Part shown: one piece after another, positions 24,346-33,706 of the stretch | How positions within the stretch are numbered: position 1 is the first letter of the stretch | How the letters are laid out: the number at the start of each line of letters is the position of its first letter | Source of the DNA: Cristatella mucedo | Taxonomy: Eukaryota; Bryozoa; Phylactolaemata; Cristatellidae | NCBI GenBank assembly: GCA_009760855.2 | Contig: WPIO01000068.1 | Location: 1,413,501-1,477,500, forward strand | DNA length: 64,000 nucleotides | Reading direction: 5' to 3' | Translations under genes and position numbers: made by a program | The notes under the pieces: generated by a model | Seen by the model: the letters and a program-made list of their open reading frames with translations, nothing else | Databases searched by the model: none | What the model was told of the DNA's origin: nothing

Positions 24346-24681
24346 ATGCGTTGTGATATCTGTGATTTAGATAGTACTGAAGCAGAATTTGATTGTGGTA
24401 TTTTAAGAAATAATAAGATAATCATCTGTGCAGACTGTTATTATGAAACTAATAAATACTCTAAACAGAGACCAACAAAGATATATTGCCTTGCAGAGAA
24501 ACACTTTAAAAAAAGGTGCTCTGAGTTATTCTGTATTCATCGTTGTTTAGAACACGAATCAATACTACATATCACAAAATTATTCGCATTAGTCAAAGGT
24601 AAGCGCAAAGCAACAAAATTAAAAGAAATAATTGTTCTACTAGTTCATTTATACTTCTCAGGTACTTATGTAACTAACTAA
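24346..24681 (+). CDS. Cys-rich zinc-finger-like protein, 111 aa
   Basis: This frame is intact and lies divergently beside the integrase start. CDIC at residues 3-6 and CADC at 28-31 form two C-x2-C pairs, a plausible zinc site. More Cys and His follow in YCLAEKHFKKRCSELFCIHR. The C-terminus is basic, then hydrophobic. I cannot assign a family. As one of the few unbroken frames in the block, it may be intact by chance because it is short. Its end overlaps the fibre-like gene on the other strand by 8 bp. Confidence 0.5.
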   Translation: MRCDICDLDSTEAEFDCGILRNNKIIICADCYYETNKYSKQRPTKIYCLAEKHFKKRCSELFCIHRCLEHESILHITKLFALVKGKRKATKLKEIIVLLVHLYFSGTYVTN

Positions 24682-25298
24682 ATAGATTTACCTTTAAGTT
24701 TCCTAGATTATTAACATAATAATATTCAACTGGTAATCTAGTGAAAGCACGTATTTCTCGAGTCACCACAGAAGTATCAGTGTTTGGTCTTAGAAAAACA
24801 CAGTTAGACGAACCAACAACCATTGCGCTTAGTATTATTAGTGGAGGAGCATTCTTATTTTGCCAAGAGTAAGCAACAGAAGTATCAATAATAGAATTCA
24901 AAGATCTAGGATTAAATGACACTGGAATTACTTCTGTTATTTTTATTTATTTTTTATTTATTTTGTTATTTTTTAACTGTTTCATCAACATAAGATTTAG
25001 CAGCAGCATCAGAAGGATTAACAGGATCTGCAACATTGATTATGGAATTATTATTCATATTTAAGCTTGTATTTGCAGGAGAGTTTTTTAATAATACATC
25101 TCGTTTTAATCCACTATAAGTAATACAAAAATCATCAGGAAGAACTGTTGGTGTTGTAGTACTAAAATTCCAATAAGTTGAAGTAATGACGAATCCATTC
25201 AGATTTAGATCTGTAATCATTGTATCACCCTTGTTTATTGACATAATTTGATAACTGACTAACATTAACAGCATCTGTTGGATTAACACCAGGAGCAA
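24674..25298 (-). pseudogene. Fibre-like protein, distal part, separated by a frameshift
   Basis: This continues the fibre part of the gene that starts at 26262, in a different frame. It carries VADPVNPSDAAAKSYVD (near 25000), one more copy of the fibre repeat. After a low-complexity AT stretch with stops at 24930-24968, the frame ending at 24674 encodes a Ser/Val-rich segment (about 82 codons) that may be the distal knob. It is broken by a shift near 25240 and by stops, so it is not functional as it stands. Confidence 0.55.
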
Positions 25299-26262
25299 GA
25301 ATTGTAATAGGTCTATTCTGAATATTAATAGAAGTACTTCTATTTACAATACAATTTGAATCAGCATATGCTTTTGTTACAGCATCACTATGATTTACAG
25401 GATCTGCCATATTAATAATTCTGTCTCCATTTGCATCAAGATCTGACAATATATAAACATTTATTCTAGATACATAGTCATTACAGTGAGCTCTCGATAC
25501 ATCTATGTAATTAATAATTAGAACTTTTGACCTATCTAGTATTTTTCCAACAATGGGCACTACTCTAGCAAATCTACCAGGATCATCTTCTTCTACTATC
25601 TGTATCAAACATCTTCTTATATAATACTTTATATCATTTACCTTTTTTTTATTGTTAAATCTTTCATACTTGCTTATAATATCAAACTCAAAATCAAAGT
25701 ACTTTTTATCTTTAAGCAACAGCATAAAAATAGGGTTTCTAAGTGGCATATCTAATTTGTATTCAATTGGTACTCTGACATTTCCAGCAGCTACATAATC
25801 TAGTGGCGGTTCTTCACAGTTCAATCCAGGAACAAAAATCTCAAACTCAGAGTAATAACACTCACTTAGTTTTAAAACTAGTAAGCCAAGTAAACATTGG
25901 GCGTGATATTGTTTTAGTATAAAATCATCAACAGTATTTCTGCTCCACAAGCATTTTATTTCTACTAAAGTATTATTATCTATTATTTCATCAGGAGAAT
26001 ATTTGTATACACCATCACTGATAAAACAATCATTTGCATTATCAAGCTTTATAATAGGTTTCATTTCTAAAAACTTAGCAGCAATAGGTTCAAATACTTT
26101 ACCAAATAGCATTGGAGAAAATTTAATACTAGAATTATTAGCAAAGTATTTTTTTCGTTTTCTGTTAGCAATTAATTCTATATCTACTTCCATTTGATCT
26201 CCAAATACTAAGTCATTTCCAAATACTGAATAAATTTCTGAGCCACCAATATTCAAGGACAT
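25225..26262 (-). CDS. YqaJ/RecB-like nuclease domain joined in frame to fibre repeats
   Basis: The N-terminal half has the PD-(D/E)xK exonuclease pattern of the YqaJ / lambda-exonuclease group: GKVFEP (Glu 58), SDG (Asp 83), VEIKC (Glu 101, Lys 103) and KQYHAQ (Gln 118 and 122). Such nucleases trim DNA ends for viral recombination. Residues about 265-345 are unrelated: DLDANGDRIINMADPVN and NHSDAVTKAYAD match the start of the plus-strand fibre gene at 34810. The 345-codon frame is unbroken across the junction, then ends by a frameshift in the fibre part. The fusion could be genuine, or it could come from loss of the nuclease stop codon. I know of no precedent. Start chosen at the first Met, though no clear promoter motif precedes it. 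Confidence 0.65.
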   Translation of the reverse strand: MSLNIGGSEIYSVFGNDLVFGDQMEVDIELIANRKRKKYFANNSSIKFSPMLFGKVFEPIAAKFLEMKPIIKLDNANDCFISDGVYKYSPDEIIDNNTLVEIKCLWSRNTVDDFILKQYHAQCLLGLLVLKLSECYYSEFEIFVPGLNCEEPPLDYVAAGNVRVPIEYKLDMPLRNPIFMLLLKDKKYFDFEFDIISKYERFNNKKKVNDIKYYIRRCLIQIVEEDDPGRFARVVPIVGKILDRSKVLIINYIDVSRAHCNDYVSRINVYILSDLDANGDRIINMADPVNHSDAVTKAYADSNCIVNRSTSINIQNRPITILAPGVNPTDAVNVSQLSNYVNKQG

Positions 26263-26331
26263 TGATTTTTTCCATTAATCCGAACCTTGCACAAAATCAA
26301 TTTTTTTCTTTATATTTCTGGTTTATTTTTT

Positions 26332-27852
26332 TTAAATGTCAGTTCCATCATAAACAAATGTACCTTTGCTGCAAGTAAATGGTGAACCGTTACCATTAGA
26401 AGTTGGTTCAGCAGTGTTCTCACAGATAGTTAAGTAATGAACACTATTAGTTGTAGCAGAATTATTTACAGGAATTTGAGAGTTAAACTCAATACTTACA
26501 TCAAGTTTGGAAGTAATTCTTAGAGGCTCATCAATATATTGCAGATCAATTACATGAATTGGATAAGGTGATAGCTATTCAGGATAAGTAATACCAGCTA
26601 GTTCAGTAATTTCATTTAACCCAAGATATTCTTTTCTAAACTCAGTGAAATATAGATATTCAGTTGAGCACTTTGCATCTTTAGGATAGCTACTTCTAGC
26701 AACAGTAGGATATTGTTTTGAACCATTAGCAAGTACAGTTACGTTTTTGATATCACAGTGGTTGTATGTACATGGATTTCCAGTGCAGTCTTTGTATTTT
26801 TTGTAATTTTGTGCGGCAACAATCAACCATCTAACTTTATCAATAGTATTCTGTACAGATAGAGTTCTAGTATATTTTAGACCTTGGTTGAAATTGTTTA
26901 GTGTCATATTTTCGTAACGTCTAACTCTGTAATTAAGTCTGATTTTCTTTGCTCTCTCACTTGATACATCTGCAAGAGCTCTTTGAATACTTTCTTTAGA
27001 AGTAATACAAGGAACCATTAGTCTCATCTTTGACATGTTAATTTTGAATGCATTCCAAAGTCCATCATTAGCAACTGGCGCTGTGCATCTTTTTGTAATT
27101 GTATTGTTAGCAGCACCCGCTCCTGACACCCCAGTCATAATAGCATCAAAATCACTTCCACCAACCCTTGTCATTTCAAGTGTAAATGGAATAATATATA
27201 GAATTTGGTTCATATCTGCAAAAAATCCAGATAATCTTGAAAGTGGAAGTTAAATTCCGAACGTTCCTTGATTATCAGCCAATTAATATGAAAGTCTTCT
27301 TCTGTATACAAAACCAATATTATTAGCAGCCGCTGTAGATGCATTTGGGCTGCTCTAAATATTGTTAGCACTCCACATATCATCAAACGAACTTGCTTCA
27401 TCTTTCTTCTATCCAGTTGCAGTTCCTTCTGTTCGGTTATAATCATTTGGATAAGTAAGGAGACCAATAAGAGTTGATACTGTACCAAGTCCTTGTTGAT
27501 GTGAATAACTTTCTATTTCTTCCGCACCAAGTCTAACCCTCATTGAGGTGAACATCCATGCTCCAGCATTGTTAACAAAACCAGCAGCAAGATTTCTATT
27601 AGGTGGACCATAAGCACCATTAGCAACCGTCTGAACCTGTACTTGTCCTTCACGCAGTGGGTGAGCATCTGATAGTACATAACAAAGCTGTTGTTCTCCA
27701 GGAACAGTAAATGTTACTAACTTATTTGCAATAGCATCAGTCTCATTTTCATTAGTTTGGTAGAACTCTCTGTATTGGTAATCTTTAATTTTGTAGTTAG
27801 GAAAACTAGGACCACCTAATTCAAGTATTATCCCCATAGGAGCACTAGCCAT
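26332..27852 (-). pseudogene. Major capsid protein, Polinton double-jelly-roll type
   Basis: A single frame of 507 codons runs from ATG 27852 (preceded by a TATATAGAGAAGAA motif) to TAA 26332-26334. It is interrupted only by in-frame stops at 27409, 27355, 27283, 27250 and 26575 and has no length change. The length, the position between minor capsid and nuclease genes, and segments such as IIPFTLEMTR and the C-terminal VIDLQYIDEPL fit Polinton/adintovirus hexon-like proteins, which build the icosahedral shell. I infer the fold from this resemblance and not from an alignment. It is not translatable as it stands. Confidence 0.7.
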
Positions 27853-27866
27853 TTCTTCTCTATATA
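27850..27866 (-). promoter_or_regulatory. Start-proximal motif of the capsid gene
   Basis: On the minus strand TATATAGAGAAGAAATG runs into the capsid start codon. It is a slightly longer-spaced variant of the shared motif. Confidence 0.55.
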
Positions 27867-27899
27867 AAAAAGTAAAAGTTTAATTTTTACTCTGAATAT

Positions 27900-28473
27900 A
27901 TAAGCCCACCCAATTTTTTTCATATATCCTCCATATCCATCAGGTCTAGGCATAATAGCAGGCACCACAGATTTCTCTTTTATTACTTTTTCTATCTCTT
28001 TGTATGCTTTGGATCGTTTTCTTTAAGTGCCTCTGAATAATCTTCAAGTTCGTCAGATTCTTCCATTTTTGCTCTGTATTTATTTTTGTTCTTTGGTTTA
28101 AGTTTTGCAAGCATTGCTCGTTTTATCTCAATGTCCATCTCTTTAATCTTTCTATTATAGTCTTCTTTTTTACGTTTCTCTAACTCATACTCAAGTTCTT
28201 TTTTTCTTCTTTCTTCATCAATTTTATCATCCATCTCTCTACGTTTGTTAGCATACTCTTGATCAATCTTCTCTTTCTTTGCTTGCAATTCAATTAGTTT
28301 CCTAGCTTGATGCATTTCAATGCCTTTGTTAGCAATGTTCATCCTAAGTCCTGTCAGTCCAGTTAACACTGGCACTGCTTTTCCAATCCCATCAATAACT
28401 TCACAAGTACTCCAGATCCATGATATTTTCCTCCAGTTATTCTTCCATGACCAATTCTAGCATAGCTACCCAT
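27900..28473 (-). pseudogene. Minor-capsid-like protein with long charged coiled coil
   Basis: ATG 28473 opens a Gly-rich N-terminus (GHGRITGGKYHGSG). A shift near 28390 leads into the frame 28375-27992, a highly charged helix rich in K, E and R (about residues 25-100 of that frame), a probable coiled coil. A further shift near 28000 leads to a PRPDGYGGY tail just before the capsid gene. Placement directly upstream of the capsid gene and the Gly-rich start suggest a minor virion or membrane-interacting protein, which is inference only. Confidence 0.5.
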
Positions 28474-28488
28474 CGGCTCTATATATTA
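28471..28488 (-). promoter_or_regulatory. Start-proximal motif variant
   Basis: The minus strand reads TAATATATAGAGCCGATG into the start of the minor-capsid-like gene. Confidence 0.5.
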
Positions 28489-29328
28489 TTTTGAAATTTC
28501 TATAGTAGCTACAAGATCAGTAATAGTATTTATAGGATTTCTATTTTGATCTGTTAAACTAAGTTTAACACTACTTACACCATCAACGTCTCCACGAGTT
28601 GGTAAGTACAAAATGTTATTAATATGCAGATCAACCTTTTCTCCTGGATCAATATCATCAATATCAATTACATTAAGTGAAGATGATTTTTGTAAAAATC
28701 CTTTTTGAAACTCAACATAATTTCTACAAGGATCAACCAGATCACAATCAATACTTATCCATTTTACACCACAGTTGTCTGGCAACTGCATTTTATTCCA
28801 AGCCTTGTAAATACCAGTGAAGTACGTAGCTTTTTCTATGGCTTCGTAGGGTGTTCCACCAACCATAGTAGGATCAAATGATCCTTGCTGATTTGAACTA
28901 AAACCTAAAGTATTACCAATTGAGTGCATTACACCAGAGACATTGCTACCAAGTAGGGCAACATAATCAGGAGTCACTTGCATTACTACTCCTCATCAGT
29001 GTCAACACTAAATTTTATTCCGCTACTTTTTCTATTAAGTGTATTATAGAACGCGCCATTTATTGCTAAAGCTTGGTTTAGAGCTAAAACAATTGCATTC
29101 CTATCATAATATCCCTGTGGGACTGCAACAGAGAATGCCTTTGGAGCAACAAGATTAGGTTTATACCAAAGCAAATTATTTACTCCAGTAATAACATTAG
29201 ATATAATTCTATTTGTGTAAGTAAACTCAGCTCTACGTAATCCAAAACCAGAATCTGATCCAAGTATTAATGGTGAAACTAGTGTTTTTTTACTCTGAAC
29301 TAGTAGTTCCTTTTATTCTTATAGACAT
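28486..29328 (-). pseudogene. Virion structural protein, paralogue 2
   Basis: It starts near ATG 29328 and shifts frame twice: after about 15 codons and at the junction 28983/28986. The middle part has APKAFSVAVPQGYYDRNAIV and a segment ending GIKFSVD. The last 165 codons (28983-28486) include WNKMQLPDNCGVKWIS and a long beta-rich region. The first part resembles the neighbouring gene at 29396-30222 (VKIPPGIYSAVSDD), so the two are probably tandem duplicates. A vertex or minor shell role is plausible, but I do not recognise the family. Confidence 0.5.
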
Positions 29329-29395
29329 TCTTATATTATGCTTCAGTAATTTCTATTACAACTGTTGTCTGCTGTGAACCAAAATCTAAAAAATT

Positions 29396-30222
29396 TTAAT
29401 TTTGATCTGTATTAGTAAAAAATATATCACAAATAGAATCTCCAACAATATTATGATATTCAATAGTATTTAGTTCATATACCATTTGTTCCCATGGGTA
29501 GAAATTATAAGCAAAATTTCTTAACACTTGTGTTTCAGCATTATTTATATAACTTGTTCCACTTGCAACCAAATTAAAATGTACAAGAAGTAAGTTTAAG
29601 TCAGAAACAGAAACTTCATTCTCTGAATAAATTTTATTATTTGGAACAACATCTAGAAACCTAAAACTACTAGGAATATAATTAATTGAGAGTTTTGGAT
29701 CTGTTGAATAAATATTAGCAGTAAAACCAAGTAAACTTGATATACTAGACTTAATAGCAATAAATGTAATACCAGAAGGCATAGTAAACTAAGCATGAGA
29801 AGTAGCAGTATCGTTACCTAATGCAAATTCATCATTAGTAGCTCCAGATTGAGTAATAGCATTGTTTATCATATCTTCAATACCAATATTTACATCATCT
29901 GATACTGCAGAATATATTCCAGGTGGTATTTTTACAGTTTGATCAGTACCACCGGCTAGTCTATAATCAAAAGTATTATTAGAGGTAGTTATATTCACAT
30001 AGAATGTGTTCTAACAAAATCTTTGAAATCTTATCTTAAACGTTTTGTTCTTAAGTTTGACAGGATCAGCAATGTGTAGTCTACTAATAGGATTAATTAT
30101 CTAATAGGATTAGTAGTTCCAGGTATATTAAAAACATAGCTTTCTTTGCTTGCAATAGAATCGTTTTTTATTATTTCAACATTTCTTTGAATCTCCTTAG
30201 CTACATTAAGAAGTTCTGTCAT
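29396..30222 (-). pseudogene. Virion structural protein, paralogue 1
   Basis: ATG 30222 directly follows a perfect TATATAGAA motif. The N-terminal helix (LLNVAKEIQRNVEI) is followed by a stop and a shift (30000-30110). The frame 29998-29396 then has VKIPPGIYSA and SLLGFTANIY, with an in-frame TAG at 29789-29791. It shares its V-x-I/V-P-x-G-x-Y segment with the downstream paralogue. Its promoter motif overlaps the stop codon of the upstream coiled-coil gene. Function unknown; probably virion structural by position. Confidence 0.5.
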
Positions 30223-30231
30223 TTCTATATA
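30220..30231 (-). promoter_or_regulatory. Start-proximal motif TATATAGAAATG
   Basis: Exact consensus form on the minus strand. It overlaps the stop codon (30225-30227) of the preceding gene. Confidence 0.65.
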
Positions 30232-30712
30232 TCATACACAAGTTTATTGATTTTAGCAAAGTATGACTTTGGTACTTTTCTAGATTTTCCAAGTTAATCT
30301 ACAGCAGCACTGATAGAATTTACCACTCCAGTATTTCCAGCAGCAAGTTCACGAATCCAAAGTTCTATCTTATCAAATACTTCTGAATCACTCTTTGCAA
30401 CTAATGGAATTACTTCTACTCCTCGACCAACTTTTGGTCTTAACTCATCTAAAACTTTTTGTTCGTTTACGCTTCTTTTTTTTTACTTAGTTCGAGAAAA
30501 ATATTAGAAAGATTTTCTACGTAAAGATTTTGCACAATCTTTTTTATAGGTTTGGATATTCCACCAGTTCTTTTTGCTCCAATAATATCAAGTAAATCTT
30601 TCTTTTTATCAATTGTTGAATTATGTGCTTTTTTTAGTTCATCTTTTTGTTTATCGTCAATTTTTTTATAATAATCCCGAGTATATTTTAAGACATCATT
30701 AGCAGTTTGTTC

Positions 30713-31571
30713 GAAATTCGAAATCTAGGTGTCATATTCCAAAGCGACCTCTCGTTAGACAACCATATCAGCTCCACAGTCAAATCCACCTATTTTCAGC
30801 TTCATAACATTGCTAAAATTCGGGCTTGTTTAGATAAAAAATACCACGTCCAAGTTGGTCCGTGCATTCGTGACATCCCGTCTCGACTTCTGCAACTCAC
30901 TGCTTACTGGCCTACCAGCATGTGCGATCAGGCGATTGCAGCTGGTGCAAAACTCTGCAGCTAGGCTTGTCTGTCGTGAGCGTCGCACTTGCCACGTTAC
31001 TCCAATTCTCGCCGACCTGCACTGGCTACCAGTCAAGCAATGGATTGACTTCAAGGTTTTGTCGCTCACTTTTAGGTCCCTTCATTCTATGGCTCCAGCC
31101 TATCTCTCAGATATACTACCCCATCAGGCCAAGCATCGTACCACCCGCTTTTCGGAATCCAACATCTAGAAATACCTCATACAAACATTAAATCCTATGG
31201 AGACCGTGCATTTAGTTCATATGCTCCCAAAGCCTGGAACTCCCTCCCGACCTGCGTCAGAACATCCCCTGACCTGACCACATTTAAAAGGAACCTAAAA
31301 ACACACCTATTTAGGACAGCATTTAGTGGGTCCCTGTGATTCGTCCTTGATGTGCTTATGCGTGCTGACACTGTGCATGCTGCCACTAACCACATTTGCA
31401 TGCTGACCCTGTACTTGTTACCCCTAACCATATCATTCATTTCGTTTGTTTTTCAAGCATGATTTTACTTACCATTCAATTGCATTTCACTTTACAGCAA
31501 ATGTAAAGCGCCTAGAGAGAGATTAAGTTCTCTGAGGGCGCTTTATCAAGTGAATTATTATTATTATTATA
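30713..31571 (+). mobile_element. L2 insertion with 7-bp target duplication
   Basis: This 5'-truncated L2 of 859 bp encodes the end of the LINE ORF (ILADLHWLPVKQWIDFKVLS, then the SMAPAYLSDILPHQ block), the 3' UTR and the ATT tail. TTTGTTC flanks it on both sides (30706-30712 and 31572-31578), a clear target-site duplication. It splits the viral coiled-coil gene and therefore arrived after the virus-like element. Confidence 0.9.
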
Positions 31572-31578
31572 TTTGTTC
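31572..31578. repeat. Target-site duplication (right copy)
   Basis: TTTGTTC here repeats 30706-30712 and marks the L2 insertion point. Confidence 0.8.
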
Positions 31579-32268
31579 TAGTTCTTTTTCAGTAGTATAA
31601 TTCTTTTCATTACAAGGTTTTTGTCCTTGTTCATATAGTTTTAGGAACTTATTTGTATTATCAATCTCAGATATTATTCTCATTACATAATTTGGAACAA
31701 AGCCTTCTTTATTTTTAATTATTTCAAGTTGATTAGCCTTATCCTAATCTTGTATTACTGGTGCTGTTTTCTTTGGAGTGCCAGTAGTTAGCATAATTTC
31801 TAACACTTCAGCTAAGCCTTTCTGAATATTATCAATAGATCCTCGTACTTCTGGATTTCATGCATATGCCTTTGCTTGATTTGCTATTGCAATTGCTTTT
31901 TTAAACTTTCCTTCTTTAATAGCTTTTTCTGCTTTTTGAAGAGTACTAGATTTGTCTGGTGCAGATTTATATTCCAACATGGTTCTGTTTTCATTTGTAT
32001 ACCAAGTTTTGGCCTCACTCTTTTTAAGTTTTTCAATAACAATGTTACCTGAGTTATCAATTGATTTTTCTAGTGCTTGCTGATTTAATCTCTGCTCAGC
32101 AGCATCTCTTACAGGCATTTCTGCTTCTAATCTTTGTATCTCTTGGTCATTTTGTAAAATGTTTGCATCCCTTAAATCTTGTAGATTTTACAGTTTAGCT
32201 TCATAATCGAGCGCTTCTTGAACACTTCCTTTGTAAGTTTTCTTGCTTGAGTAATTTTTTCCGTTAAT

Positions 32269-32285
32269 CATTTTGCTATACATAT
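32269..32285 (-). promoter_or_regulatory. Start-proximal motif variant
   Basis: The minus strand reads ATATGTATAGCAAAATG into the coiled-coil gene start. Confidence 0.5.
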
Positions 32286-32336
32286 ATATTAAGAATTAAA
32301 AATAGTTATTGGTTGCTTACCCGTTGAATCGACAGA

Positions 32337-32960
32337 CTAAAATCTGCCCTCTGACTCGGTTTTAGTTAGGTCTATTACGCAATATCTAAAACGATTTCTT
32401 GTACAAGAGTTTACCCAATCTCTAAACTGTTTCTTATCAATATCTCTTGTGTATGCATCACGAACATACTCAATATCCGTTGTGTTTTGTTTAAAGATTA
32501 CTGTTTGATTTACATTTTTTCTAATTTCTCTCCTTGGAATTGTTGTAAATCCTTGAGAAAGATAGAAAATATTTAGTCCTGTATGTCTTTCTCGTGTGAA
32601 ATAGTCTAAAATTTTAGTTTGGTCTTCTGTCATTATGTCATCAAGTGCAACTACATTCTTACAATTCTTATATGAGTCTACTTCTGGCATATCATCAATT
32701 CCGTTTACGCAGGAGTAAGCGTGATTCTCTTTTGTCATTGACGTGAGTCCACGATACAACTTTTAATCTAAACTTGAAGCAATAAGAGTACAAGTATCAT
32801 AATTAACCATTCCATAGAATATCCAATTCATAATCAACTGAGATTGTCCTAAACCACTAGATCCTAGTACTAGTGCTCTAATTGGTACATTTGGTATAGG
32901 TTCTTTATGGCCAGTATATACATCTTGTCCAAAATTAAACGCCCTTACTCGAAGAGTCAT
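32337..32960 (-). pseudogene. FtsK/HerA-type genome-packaging ATPase (A32-like)
   Basis: One frame of about 208 codons is interrupted by a single in-frame TAA at 32763-32765. The Walker A segment reads VLGSSGLGQSQ, so the Lys that normally contacts ATP phosphate is Gln (CAA for an expected AAA/AAG). Walker B is NVVALDDIM in the second half, followed by FYLSQGFTTIPR, which fits the family's sensor region. The protein pumps the genome into the capsid in Polintons and related viruses. The lysine change and stop make this copy inactive. ATG 32960 follows the motif AGTATAGGAAATG. Confidence 0.8.
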
Positions 32961-32970
32961 TTCCTATACT
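32958..32970 (-). promoter_or_regulatory. Start-proximal motif AGTATAGGAAATG
   Basis: Identical over 13 bases to the motif before the gene at 38654. It lies back to back with the plus-strand motif at 32986, forming a 35-bp divergent intergenic region. Confidence 0.6.
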
Positions 32971-32985
32971 AAAAAAAGTTTTTAT

Positions 32986-32998
32986 ATTTTTAGAAATG
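32986..32998 (+). promoter_or_regulatory. Start-proximal motif TTTTTAGAAATG (plus)
   Basis: ATTTTTAGAAATG ends in the ATG at 32996 and drives the gene divergent to the ATPase. Confidence 0.5.
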
Positions 32999-33142
32999 GA
33001 AATTTACTGCTTGAAATGTAAAAAATCAACAGATGGCATTCGTGAGGATTTGATATTGGCTTATCTGATTTATGAATTATATTTACTTAGTGCTCTGACA
33101 GATTTAGTGTTACCTCATGATATTGCATTCTATACTAAATAG
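32996..33142 (+). CDS. Small Cys-pair protein, 48 aa
   Basis: MEIYCLKCKKST at the N-terminus has one C-x2-C pair, like short zinc-ribbon proteins seen in several large DNA viruses. The expected second pair is absent and the sequence becomes hydrophobic, so it may be truncated by a frameshift. The start is supported by the motif just upstream. Divergent to the packaging ATPase. Confidence 0.4.
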   Translation: MEIYCLKCKKSTDGIREDLILAYLIYELYLLSALTDLVLPHDIAFYTK

Positions 33143-33204
33143 AGTACTTGAACTATTGTAATTTTTATTTTGTATTGCAATTTATTGTAACTATTGCAAT
33201 ACTG

Positions 33205-33706
33205 ACCGTTCTCTGGAGAGTTTTTCTTCAAAGTAAACAGAAGAGGAAAAGCTCTAGCAGGCTCAAGGGCTGGAACAATTAATTTAAGTATCGGATATGA
33301 GCACATAAAAATAGATAACAGAATCTACCAGTCGCATAGACGCATGGCTTTTAATGACTGAGCAGTTCCCTATTCAAGAGCTGGACCACATCGATAATAA
33401 TAAATTAAACAATAGTTTCAGTAATCTACGTGAAGCAACATCATCTCAGAATTTTAGAAATAGAACATTAAGAAAGGATAATAAAACTGGCTTTATAGGC
33501 ATTTATTATGATAAAAATCAAACAAATGGAAATCAAATGTTACAATAGAAAAACAATAATATCATTTGGGATAATTTAACAGTCCAGAAGATGCAGCTGA
33601 GAGAAGAGATCTTGAAGCAATAAGACTACATTTAGAATTTGCAAGACTAAATTTTAAATATTGTCTAACAGCAGATAATCAAATTGATCGTTATTTGGAT
33701 CTTTGA
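33205..33706 (+). pseudogene. HNH homing-type endonuclease, frameshifted
   Basis: GYEHIKIDNRIYQSHRRMAF (about 33293-33352) is the entry to an HNH_3 fold. In another frame, DHIDNNKLNN with SNLREATSSQN carries the catalytic His and the Asn-rich finger. KTGFIGIYYDK resembles the AP2-like DNA-binding repeat that often follows. The shift lies at about 33350, with another near 33545. Such genes are usually selfish insertions in phage and large-virus genomes. It lies between the ATPase and a minus-strand gene whose end it overlaps by 16 bp. Confidence 0.7.

Larger units (their letters stand above)
30225..32271 (-). pseudogene. Large coiled-coil viral protein, interrupted by L2
   Basis: From ATG 32271 one frame runs through an in-frame TAA (about 32185), a TGA (31858) and a TAG (about 31745) to the L2 junction at 31572. 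Beyond the L2 the frame resumes at about 30705 with KYTRDYYKKIDDKQKDELKK and shifts in a poly-A run near 30480. It ends with SRKVPKSYFAKINKLVYDI and a TAG at 30225. The sequence is rich in Lys, Glu and Ala with helical heptads. Position between ATPase and virion proteins suggests an assembly or core role, but I recognise no family. With the L2 removed it spans about 1.2 kb. Confidence 0.5.
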
